Assembly (NCBI GenBank): GCA_024763495.1
Contig: JANTFJ010000215.1
Coordinates: 1 to 5,190, forward strand
Direction: 5' to 3'
DNA: 5,190 nucleotides
From: Desulfobulbaceae bacterium
GTDB lineage: Bacteria; Desulfobacterota; Desulfobulbia; Desulfobulbales; SURF-16
Positions 1 through 5,190 of the stretch are shown here, in pieces. A program made the position numbers and the translations under genes. Positions within the stretch are counted from its first letter, which is position 1; every line of letters begins with the position of its first letter. A model generated the notes under the pieces. It did no database searches, was not told the DNA's origin, and saw nothing but the letters and a program-made list of their open reading frames with translations.

Positions 1-96
1 TATCGCGAACGTTGAAACGGGCACATGGCGGCATCCCTGAAACGCTTACAGGCCGTGCCTTCTCAAAAGTCAAGGTGTGGTTTATTGATCGCTATC
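1..96. repeat. Inverted repeat arm, left window edge
   Basis: These 96 bases match the reverse complement of 5081-5176 at 94 positions. The differences I see are at 9 (A versus G) and 84 (A versus C). The inner end carries the motif TTTATTGATCGCTATCCAT (81-99), which is 18/19 identical to the reverse complement of 3948-3966 in the middle repeat. The outer end begins TATCGCGA, the position of the right half of the hairpin core in the middle copy (4057 onward). The arm is thus half of a palindromic element whose other half would lie outside the window. No transposase is visible. It may be a MITE-like or REP-like element or a structured RNA element; this class is inferred. Confidence 0.9.
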
Positions 97-129
97 CATA
101 AAACTCATAATCGTGAAAAATACCGAACT

Positions 130-190
130 GTAACTGTTTACAGGGTTCCGGAGATTTTCGTCATCAGTCCGGTGCCCTGTGAGCAGTTAC
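130..190 (-). terminator. Strong imperfect hairpin after the acyltransferase gene
   Basis: Positions 130-152 pair with 168-190 around a 15-nt loop. Of 23 positions, 19 are Watson-Crick, three more are G-U pairs in one RNA sense, and one is a U-U mismatch. It lies 37 bases past the stop of the acyltransferase gene, at the end of the three-gene operon. On the minus strand a T5 run follows only about 10 bases after the stem, so it is not a textbook intrinsic terminator. It could act as a 3' stabilising stem or be a repeat in its own right, because its arms share a GTGAAC-GTTAC-like motif with other places in the window. Confidence 0.45.
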
Positions 191-226
191 CATAAAATTT
201 TCATATAAATTCCCCGGCAACATAAA

Positions 227-1096
227 CTATTCCACAAAACGCTCAAAGTGATACCATTCAAAAGGATGCTCCCGCAAAGTTTCTTCCAGCAGGTCGGCAT
301 ATTGTTGAGCTGCCTGCCGTATGGCTTCATCGCGTTCCGCCCGAGATGACGGCTTGATACAGATGGGCTGTGAGATAGTGAAATGATAACTGGTTCTGCC
401 TGTTTTAAAGGTAAAAAAAACAAATAACGGTGCCCCGGAAACCAGGGCGAATACATATGGCGCTTCCGGCAGCAGGGCCTGACGACCAAGAAATTTTACC
501 GGAACCGACCGCTGTTCCCGACGCCAGACAAGGTCACCGGTCATAGAAACCAGGCCGCCTGCCTTTAAACACCGGACTCCGGCTACCACATCGAACGGGG
601 AGCCGCCATCCCGATCCACGCCGATTATTCTAATCCCTGACTCTCGCAGACTCTGCTTCTGGATTTGTTCAATATCCTCTTTTTCCTTGATCCCCATGTA
701 GAGCAACAGATTCCAATCGTCATGCTGCTGCCGGAGAAGATGGGCCGCTGTCTCCCAGTTGCCCAGGTGTGACATCAACACCACTCCGCCGCTGCCGCCA
801 ATGGCCTTTTCCAGATGTTCCCAGCCCCGTGAAGTAAAAGATATATTATCCTGATCCTTACTCAAGAGCCGATCAAAATATACGGTGGTAAAATTCTGAT
901 ACTGTTTAAAGGTACACCAGAGATGATATAAACCGTTGTTCCGCGGATAAATAATCCGGTAGAACCGGCGGCTTTCCTTAACATTACCTGAAAAAAGGAA
1001 ATACCCGCAGGCAATGCATCTGGAGCTTATTGTAAATACCCAGGGGCCGAAAATTTTAGTCAACCTAATAAGGAAACGGTAAAAGAACCCCTTCAT
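227..1096 (-). CDS. LpxL/HtrB-like lysophospholipid or lipid A acyltransferase
   Basis: A 289-residue protein of the LPLAT superfamily, LpxL/HtrB branch, which transfers an acyl chain (usually from acyl-ACP) to a glycolipid at the inner membrane. The visible catalytic motif is H(X)4E as HLGNWE at residues 110-115. The second block GLVSMTGDLVW (181-191) is followed by VPVKFLGR and LLPEAPYVFA, typical of the glycerolipid acyltransferase fold. The C-terminus has the usual HPFEWYHFERF. The N-terminus (KGFFYRFLIRLTKIFGPWVF) is basic and hydrophobic, as expected for a membrane-bound member. Length suits the family. The start ATG at 1096 overlaps the stop of the upstream GT2 gene as ATGA and is preceded by AGGAGAAGG, so the start is secure and translation is probably coupled. 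The exact acceptor lipid cannot be read from the sequence. Confidence 0.88.
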   Translation of the reverse strand: MKGFFYRFLIRLTKIFGPWVFTISSRCIACGYFLFSGNVKESRRFYRIIYPRNNGLYHLWCTFKQYQNFTTVYFDRLLSKDQDNISFTSRGWEHLEKAIGGSGGVVLMSHLGNWETAAHLLRQQHDDWNLLLYMGIKEKEDIEQIQKQSLRESGIRIIGVDRDGGSPFDVVAGVRCLKAGGLVSMTGDLVWRREQRSVPVKFLGRQALLPEAPYVFALVSGAPLFVFFTFKTGRTSYHFTISQPICIKPSSRAERDEAIRQAAQQYADLLEETLREHPFEWYHFERFVE

Positions 1097-1923
1097 TTCC
1101 TTCTCCTGAACAGGCCTTTAAATATTCGGCTGGTTATCAGCCGGCTGAATGTTGCGGAATTTCGCCAGAAATCCTTAAAGGGATGAAAATGTGAAACCCG
1201 CTCCACGCCCTGCTGGTAAACAACTTGAACAGGAGTCTCAAGTACCGGAAGGTTATGTTGTCTTGCCTTTACTATAATTTCCACCTCGAACTGAAATCTT
1301 CTAGCCCTGGTTCCAAGATTTAAACTTTCCGGCAGGGGATATAGCCTTAAACCGCTCTGGGAATCATGGAGATAAGGGCCGCCGGAAATCCAGACCCAGA
1401 AATTGGAAAATTTACGCCCGAACCTGCTGGTCCAGGGTACGTTTTCCTGGGTCATTCCCTGGCGTCTTCCAACTATGATGGGCCGTTGCCCTGGAGGAAC
1501 AGCCCTGATTAAATTCAAGGCGTCTGCCGGTTTATGCTGGCCGTCCGCGTCAATGGTAATGGCCCATTTTGCTCTTTGACCGGCAGCGATAAAACCGGTA
1601 AGCAAGGCCGCGCCTTTGCCCTGGTTTGTCTCATGGCGCAAAACCGTAATTCCGTTGATAGAGTCAACAACTTCAGCAGTCCGATCGGTTGAGCCGTCAT
1701 CAATCACAAACAGCGGCATCTCAAGCTCAAGGGCCTGGCGAATTACCTCTGCCACCCGCTGCTCATGATTGTAAACCGGAATAATTACGACAAAATCGGA
1801 ATGAGACAAACTTTTTCTCCAATCAGCATGAATGTCATGGAACTCGCTCTGCTCGCACCATGACCTACACAGGTACCACCCCCACGCCATGCGATGTCCT
1901 ACCCCGCTGATCAGGTTGCGCAC
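1093..1923 (-). CDS. Family 2 glycosyltransferase, dolichyl-phosphate-sugar synthase-like
   Basis: A GT-A fold glycosyltransferase of family GT2, close in style to the polyprenyl-/dolichyl-phosphate mannose synthase group. It would move a sugar from a nucleotide donor to a lipid or isoprenoid phosphate on the cytoplasmic face of the membrane. Motifs, numbered from the GTG at 1923: VVIIPVYN (45-52), DDGSTD (75-80), NQGKG (100-104), the metal-binding DADGQH (125-130), and DSQSGLRLYP (187-196). There is no long C-terminal membrane segment, only a basic end (FKGLFRRRK). The start is uncertain. The family core begins at residue 44, and the first 38 residues are rich in Trp, Cys and His and look untranslated. 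TTG at 1809 has GGAG 7 bases upstream and would give 238 residues; ATG at 1890 also has AGGA. The stop overlaps the acyltransferase start. Function class is sure, substrate unknown. Confidence 0.88.
   Translation of the reverse strand: MRNLISGVGHRMAWGWYLCRSWCEQSEFHDIHADWRKSLSHSDFVVIIPVYNHEQRVAEVIRQALELEMPLFVIDDGSTDRTAEVVDSINGITVLRHETNQGKGAALLTGFIAAGQRAKWAITIDADGQHKPADALNLIRAVPPGQRPIIVGRRQGMTQENVPWTSRFGRKFSNFWVWISGGPYLHDSQSGLRLYPLPESLNLGTRARRFQFEVEIIVKARQHNLPVLETPVQVVYQQGVERVSHFHPFKDFWRNSATFSRLITSRIFKGLFRRRK
1099..1107 (-). promoter_or_regulatory. Strong ribosome binding site of the acyltransferase gene
   Basis: On the minus strand AGGAGAAGG ends two bases before the ATG at 1096; its best core, AGGAG, lies about 6 bases from the start. 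It sits inside the 3' end of the GT2 gene, consistent with translational coupling, and it fixes the start of the acyltransferase. Confidence 0.75.
1816..1820 (-). promoter_or_regulatory. Shine-Dalgarno GGAGA suggesting a TTG start at 1809 for the GT2 gene
   Basis: On the minus strand GGAGA is followed by AAAAGT and then TTG (1809-1807). This start would give a protein beginning MSHSDFVVIIPVYN, only a few residues before the first conserved strand, as is usual for this family. The competing GTG at 1923 has only AGGT, and that AGGT lies in the loop of a small hairpin at 1924-1944. Confidence 0.5.
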
Positions 1924-1944
1924 AGCGTTACCTGACAGAACGCT
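1924..1944. repeat. Small hairpin between the DAK2-DegV and GT2 genes
   Basis: AGCGTT (1924-1929) pairs with AACGCT (1939-1944) around a 9-nt loop. It directly abuts the GTG at 1923. It has no T-run and is too short to call a terminator; it may be a minor processing or attenuation stem, or chance. Confidence 0.3.
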
Positions 1945-1953
1945 GACACCAAA

Positions 1954-3660
1954 TCAGGGTAAAAAGGCCAGGGCCCAGGTTCCCGGCCCCATGTGAACCC
2001 CGGAAGTAAGGGAAAGAGGAGTCAGAACAATTTCAGCCTGGGGAAAAAGGGCGTCTATCTCGGGTTGCGCCACCTTAACCAGCCACTCTTTATTATCAGA
2101 ATATTGCAGCATAATCAGTCCCCGAAAGTCCTTATCCAGTCTTTCCTGAAGTTTGTTTACGGCAAATTGAAGCTGTTCCGGTCGGTTACGAACAACCCCG
2201 ACCTTAACTGCCCCTTTTTTTGTCGGGCTGACAACCGGTTTCATCCGCAAAAGATCACCGAAAAAGCCGCTGGTTTTTGACAGCCTGCCCCCGGCTGCCA
2301 GATATTTTAATTGATTTATAAAAATATATTCTTCACAGGAATTAATCGCTTTTTCGGCAAAATCAATCACTTTGCCCGGCTCATTAGATCCTGCGGCATA
2401 ACGGGCAGTTAAGAGAGCAATAACCGCCAACCTTCCGGAGGCCGCTCCAGTATCCATGACCATTAGCCGATCATCTGGATCATGATTTTGTTTCCAGTGG
2501 CTGACTATGGCATAATTACCGGTATAAACCGCTCCGACACAGAGATACAAAACACGCTCAAACTGTTGCAGAATTCCGGCATAGCGCTGATGACGTTCAA
2601 AGGTCGAGGCCTGGGCGGTCGTAAGCTTAACGCCTTTTTTCAGGCGGGAATAAATCTGTTCCGCTGAAAAAGAACTCTCCGGTCGTGATTCATTACCGGA
2701 GACTATATAACTGTCCAGCAAAGTAATCCCGTGCTTTTCAGCAATTTCAGGAGAAATTGAACCAGCGGCATCAGTGACAATATGAACGGTCTGCCTGCCT
2801 GCCCGTAATGGTAAAGATAATTTTCCCTGGGCGTCAATATCTTCATCCGCCCATTTTATTACTTTACCCAGAGAAGCCAGTTCAGACCGAAAATCATCAG
2901 GACAGCGGGTGTGAATATGGACTTTCAAGCGGGATTTATCCGGCACAAGTATTATACTTTTGCCAAATTTACTGAATTTGTTTTTAAGATCAAGGTCAGT
3001 GTTATCAAGATCAATTACCGCGTCCACGCAATAACTCTTGGTGGCTGCCGTACTGAACGAATCCCTGATTTTCAGTTTACCCTTGAATAATCTGGATACC
3101 GGACAGGAAATTTTTTCCCGACCAGCCAGGATCTTAAAAAAAGCATCCAGAAAAATAAACATGCCGAGCGCGCCGGAATCAACTACTCCGGCCCGGTCAA
3201 GATCCGGAATCTGCTTTGAGGTGGCCAGTACCGCGTCCTGCAACGGGCCGCTTACTCGCGAAAAAGCGATTTCCCGCTTTAATGATTTGTCGCCTAACAC
3301 CTGAGCCAGACGATCAAAAACATTCAGCATGGTGCCATCCTGGGGTTCAAGCACAGCCTGCCTGGCCTTTTCAGACCCGATGTCGGCCCATTTTGCCAAA
3401 TCAGGAAAGGTATCGGCCCGGCAGAATTCACGAAAAAAAGAAACAGCAATATTTCCGGAATTGCCGAGAGCCGAGAGGGAAAGCTGTTCGTAGACATAAG
3501 CCTTATTCCAGTTTAAATCATGGAAGGGTGCCAGGCTGATTTTTAGATTTGAACCGGTATCGGCATCAGCCACCGGAAAAACATTGATCAGGTCAAGTAG
3601 ATCTGCCCAGGAGACCAGGCATTCATATCCACCGCAAAATGCTTCATTGAAATATCCCAT
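1954..3660 (-). CDS. DAK2-DegV fusion, FakA/FakB-like fatty acid kinase protein
   Basis: A 568-residue protein joining two modules. Residues about 1-180 form a DAK2/DhaL-like nucleotide domain: NVFPVADADTGSN (26-38) carries the Mg-ADP aspartates, with GNSG (66-69), GTML (109-112) and VVDSGALG (159-166). Residues about 205-280 match the FakA middle domain: C211 and the HIH of VHIHT (H248, H250) sit where FakA has a Cys-His-His set that I recall as metal-binding. Residues about 290-568 are a DegV/FakB fatty-acid-binding domain: TDAAGSI (296-302), TAQAS (348-352), YTGNY (379-383), DTGAASG (403-409), LKYLAAGGRLS (451-461), GVHMGPG (554-560). In FakAB, FakB presents a fatty acid and FakA phosphorylates it to acyl-phosphate; here both parts would be in one chain. 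The carboxylate-binding SGT of FakB reads TGN. It is the first gene of the operon, and the ATG at 3660 has no clear Shine-Dalgarno sequence. Confidence 0.87.
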   Translation of the reverse strand: MGYFNEAFCGGYECLVSWADLLDLINVFPVADADTGSNLKISLAPFHDLNWNKAYVYEQLSLSALGNSGNIAVSFFREFCRADTFPDLAKWADIGSEKARQAVLEPQDGTMLNVFDRLAQVLGDKSLKREIAFSRVSGPLQDAVLATSKQIPDLDRAGVVDSGALGMFIFLDAFFKILAGREKISCPVSRLFKGKLKIRDSFSTAATKSYCVDAVIDLDNTDLDLKNKFSKFGKSIILVPDKSRLKVHIHTRCPDDFRSELASLGKVIKWADEDIDAQGKLSLPLRAGRQTVHIVTDAAGSISPEIAEKHGITLLDSYIVSGNESRPESSFSAEQIYSRLKKGVKLTTAQASTFERHQRYAGILQQFERVLYLCVGAVYTGNYAIVSHWKQNHDPDDRLMVMDTGAASGRLAVIALLTARYAAGSNEPGKVIDFAEKAINSCEEYIFINQLKYLAAGGRLSKTSGFFGDLLRMKPVVSPTKKGAVKVGVVRNRPEQLQFAVNKLQERLDKDFRGLIMLQYSDNKEWLVKVAQPEIDALFPQAEIVLTPLSLTSGVHMGPGTWALAFLP

Positions 3661-3703
3661 TATTTAATTCGTAACCGTTCACCAGGGAGCAAATTTTTGC
3701 AAC

Positions 3704-3732
3704 ATTTAAGTCTCTAAGCATTTACCAGTAAA
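3704..3732 (-). promoter_or_regulatory. Candidate sigma70-type promoter of the operon
   Basis: On the minus strand TTTACT (3732-3727) and TTAAAT (3709-3704) are separated by 17 bases, giving four matches to each of the -35 and -10 consensus boxes. Transcription would start near 3697, leaving a leader of about 37 bases before the ATG at 3660. The leader contains GTGAACGGTTAC (complement of 3671-3682). The match is modest and could be chance. Confidence 0.25.
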
Positions 3733-3837
3733 AAAACCCAGCTATTCCTGCGGTAAAATTTTTCGTATGCCTAGACCTCGAACGAAAATCCTATTAAATA
3801 ATAGATTCAGATATGGGGGGTTTTCGCCGTCAGTAGA

Positions 3838-3969
3838 TACTTTATTGAGCGCTATCGTGAAAGGTTACAAATTTTTCGTCTAACGCCGAGATCGGCCTAA
3901 CCCTGCATGGCTGGATCAAATTTTTTCCAGTCACCCCGTACATGAAAATGGATAGCGCTCAATAAAGTA
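3838..3969. repeat. 132-bp unit bounded by perfect 19-bp inverted repeats
   Basis: TACTTTATTGAGCGCTATC at 3838-3856 is the exact reverse complement of 3951-3969. The 94 bases between have no open frame of note and no clear internal symmetry. The shared core TTTATTGA[G/T]CGCTATC also ends both window-edge repeats (81-96 and 5081-5096), so these are probably the outer ends of one repeat family placed head to head. A minimal transposable unit, a regulatory stem, or two adjacent elements are all possible. Confidence 0.85.
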
Positions 3970-4105
3970 CACCCAGGCAGTGACAACCCCATAACTGTAA
4001 GTAATTCAGGGACGCCGCCATGCGCGTACTCCACACCCTGCGATAATACATCGGTATATCGCAGGGTTGAGCGCGTGCAGGGTAGTGTTCATGGAGCGCT
4101 TACTG
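3951..4105. repeat. Diverged palindromic hairpin repeat, middle copy
   Basis: This copy aligns with 5081-5190: GATAGCG[C/A]TCAA at the outer end, CTGTAAG 44-45 bases in, TTCAGGGA[C/T]GCCGCCATG next, then GCGATAATACATC and GGTATA, with spacings equal to within one base. Its core is a perfect 11-bp stem, ACCCTGCGATA (4035-4045) with TATCGCAGGGT (4057-4067), around an 11-nt loop. The right arm continues with weaker matches (GCGCGTGCAGGG, ATGGAGCGCTTACTG) that parallel positions 1-50. The right arm has lost, or never had, a recognisable GATAGCG end. It contains a 28-codon frame on the minus strand (4006-4092) that I treat as repeat-borne. Confidence 0.8.
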
Positions 4106-4382
4106 AAAATGCGAGTTGTGCTTCCCAGTACTGCCGGGGCGCCTTTACGGTAAAAAAGACGAAAATATATCATGATATGACGCTAATCAACGTGACATCT
4201 TTAAATTCAGGTTTCTGGACTTGATGAGTCGTGAGCATCTTGGCAGGCATACAAACTTATCATCATTTTTCATATTCATCAAGGTGGGTATACATTTTGT
4301 TCTTTGTAAGACATATTGTAAGTTGGGCTTAGCCGTCAGCATGCACTTCTTTTGTCGGATTTGCCTGGTTTCGTATATCTCC
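4106..4382. other. Gene-free AT-rich spacer
   Basis: I see no gene here. It contains a perfect 12-bp palindrome ATATCATGATAT (4167-4178) and a closely spaced TTGTAAG direct repeat near 4314-4323. Frames crossing it on either strand lack family motifs and start signals. It may be remnant intergenic DNA separated by insertion of the flanking repeat copies. Confidence 0.5.
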
Positions 4383-4452
4383 TCGGTATATCGCAGGACA
4401 TGGAGCGTGTGCATGGTAGTGTTCATGGTAGTGTTCATGGAGCGATTACCTG
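4383..4452. repeat. Partial direct copy of the hairpin repeat, with a 12-bp tandem duplication
   Basis: TCGGTATATCGCAGG at 4383-4397 is identical to 4051-4065, and ATGGAGCG[A/C]TTAC closes both copies. This is the right half only: the left stem strand is missing, so the hairpin cannot form. The 12-bp unit GGTAGTGTTCAT occurs twice in tandem (4415-4426, 4427-4438), once in the middle copy. It ends about 65 bases upstream of the decayed gene at 4518. Confidence 0.8.
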
Positions 4453-4517
4453 AACTGTTACCAATATGTTCCTTCTTATGGATGCCGCTTGTCATTAACC
4501 ATTTTTACGAGAACCGG

Positions 4518-5042
4518 TTGAAAAATTATTTTGTCAGCTTACTGGGCCTTTGCCTGCTGTTTCTGTTTGGCACCGATAAAACAGCAGCGACCATGGAGAC
4601 TTATACAATTGCCTGTGACAGCGACTATGCCCCGCTGACCATGCTTAATGCCCGGGGTGAGGCGCCCACTGTTTGTTGATATCTGGAAAAAATGGGCAGA
4701 GAAAGAATATGAATTATCAGCAAAAATTTTCTTTCCCAAGGGAAAAAAGTTTTATTCCCTGGCCGATTTATCCGGCAGACAGGTGGCCTCTATTGTTCCA
4801 TATTATGCAGAGGTGCTGAAGAAGGCAAACCCTGCCCTGGAAATTGTGTCAGTCAAAGACTATACCGATCTTTTCGGCAGAAGAAGCTGGTTGATATTCT
4901 GGACAAAGCGCTGGATGCGATTCCTGAAAAAAAAATAACTGCTGACAGGGCACCGAATCTTCCCGCGATCAGCCTGTCTTACACAGAACAAGTATGCGGA
5001 GTTTATGCCCGAATGGGTGCCAGCCAGATCAAGCACAGCTAA
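4518..5042 (+). pseudogene. Decayed secreted SBP_bac_3-type substrate-binding (sensor) protein
   Basis: Three frame pieces add up to a broken periplasmic solute-binding domain of the SBP_bac_3 type. Piece one starts at TTG 4518: a signal peptide (KNYFVSLLGLCLLFLFG), then ETYTIACDSDYAPLTMLNARGEAP, a typical domain start, ending at TGA 4677-4679. Piece two, in another frame (about 4672-4878), reads LFVDIWKKWAEKEYEL, then FFPKGKKFYSLADLSGRQVA and VKDYTDLFG. Piece three returns to the first frame (4881-5042): KKLVDILDKALDAIPEKK, a typical domain end, then unrecognisable sequence to TAA. Compared with the usual domain of about 220 residues, the stretch between WAEKE and FFPKGKK and that after DYTDLFG look deleted. 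Such domains often precede histidine kinase or GGDEF outputs, but none remains. The part after 4936 may be repeat-derived. Confidence 0.72.
4936..4955. repeat. 20-bp match to the hairpin after the operon
   Basis: TAACTGCTGACAGGGCACCG matches the reverse complement of 170-189 at 19 of 20 positions. It follows an A9 run (4927-4935) at the point where the decayed binding-protein gene loses similarity to its family. This suggests that a repeat sequence joined the gene remnant here. Confidence 0.55.
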
Positions 5043-5080
5043 AGTACACGGAGTCTCACTTCGTTAGCTTACCTCTGAAC

Positions 5081-5190
5081 GATAGCGATCAAGAAACCAC
5101 ACCTTGACTTTTGAGAAGGCACGGCCTGTAAGCGTTTCAGGGATGCCGCCATGTGCCCGTTTCAACGCTCGCGATAATACATCAGGTATA
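5081..5190. repeat. Inverted repeat arm, right window edge
   Basis: Positions 5081-5176 are the inverted partner of 1-96. The copy starts with GATAGCGATCAAGAAA and runs through CTGTAAGCGTTTCAGGGATG to GCGATAATACATCAGGTATA, ending the window exactly where the hairpin loop of the middle copy gives way to its right stem strand (ATACATCGGTA then TATCGC). The right half is not in the window, but positions 1-96 would supply it if the ends were joined. Confidence 0.9.

Noticed and set aside
1993..3539. Plus-strand frames inside the DAK2-DegV gene
   Set aside because: The minus-strand frame has full domain motifs over its whole length; the opposite frames show none and are shadows.
4221..4260. TTGATGAGTC, slightly like a hammerhead ribozyme core
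   Set aside because: The required CUGAUGA is not exact, and I found no matching GAAA strand or three-stem arrangement.
4415..4438. Possible start of a CRISPR or minisatellite array
   Set aside because: There are only two 12-bp units, adjacent with no spacer.
4187..4495. 102-codon minus-strand frame with MNTTMNTTMHTLH inside
   Set aside because: It is made largely of the partial repeat copy and its 12-bp duplication, has no family motif, and overlaps the region leading into the decayed binding-protein gene.
4221..4517. Plus-strand frame extending upstream of the signal peptide of the decayed gene
   Set aside because: The upstream part translates repeat and spacer DNA with low-complexity residues; the recognisable protein begins at the TTG at 4518.
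4660..4690. Programmed ribosomal frameshift to rescue the binding protein
   Set aside because: There is no slippery heptamer or downstream structure at the junction, a second frame change follows, and internal domain sequence is missing, so decay explains it better.
4539..4739. 66-codon minus-strand frame over the signal peptide region
   Set aside because: It lies opposite the recognisable signal peptide and domain start, and has no motif of its own.

Overview
The window looks like a piece of a Gram-negative, probably deltaproteobacterial (Desulfobacterota, perhaps Desulfobulbales-like) chromosome. This placement is an inference from gene style only: an LpxL-type acyltransferase beside a GT2 glycosyltransferase, a fused DAK2-DegV protein, and a decayed solute-binding sensor protein among many small repeats. 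No rRNA, tRNA, transposase or CRISPR array is visible.

Layout. Positions 1-96 are one arm of a repeat whose inverted partner is 5081-5176 (94 of 96 bases agree). Positions 97-226 are a short spacer with a strong imperfect hairpin (130-190) that closes the operon. Positions 227-3660 hold three minus-strand genes, transcribed from 3660 towards 227: a DAK2-DegV fusion (1954-3660), a GT2 glycosyltransferase (1093-1923, true start possibly 1809) and an LpxL/HtrB-like acyltransferase (227-1096). The last two overlap by 4 bases (ATGA). Positions 3661-4517 have no convincing gene. They hold a weak candidate promoter, a perfect 19-bp inverted repeat (3838-3856 / 3951-3969), a diverged hairpin repeat (3951-4105) of the same family as the window ends, and a second partial copy (4383-4452) with a 12-bp tandem duplication. 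Positions 4518-5042 are the remains of a plus-strand secreted SBP_bac_3-type protein, broken by at least two frame changes and apparently by internal deletions.

How the genes may work together. The DAK2-DegV protein resembles a one-chain version of the FakA/FakB fatty acid kinase system, which makes acyl-phosphate. The GT2 protein would transfer a sugar to a lipid or isoprenoid carrier, and the LpxL-like protein would add an acyl chain to a glycolipid. Together they suggest envelope lipid acylation and glycosylation. GT2 plus LpxL-like pairs also occur in aryl-polyene-type clusters, but no ketosynthase or ACP gene is present here to support that.

The most unusual content is the repeat family. 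Its units are long imperfect palindromes with GATAGCG[A/C]TCAATAAA-like outer ends and a hairpin core around an ATACATC-GGTA loop. Both window edges lie at the tip of this hairpin. The sequence may therefore be a contig that stopped at a palindrome, or, less likely, a circle cut there.
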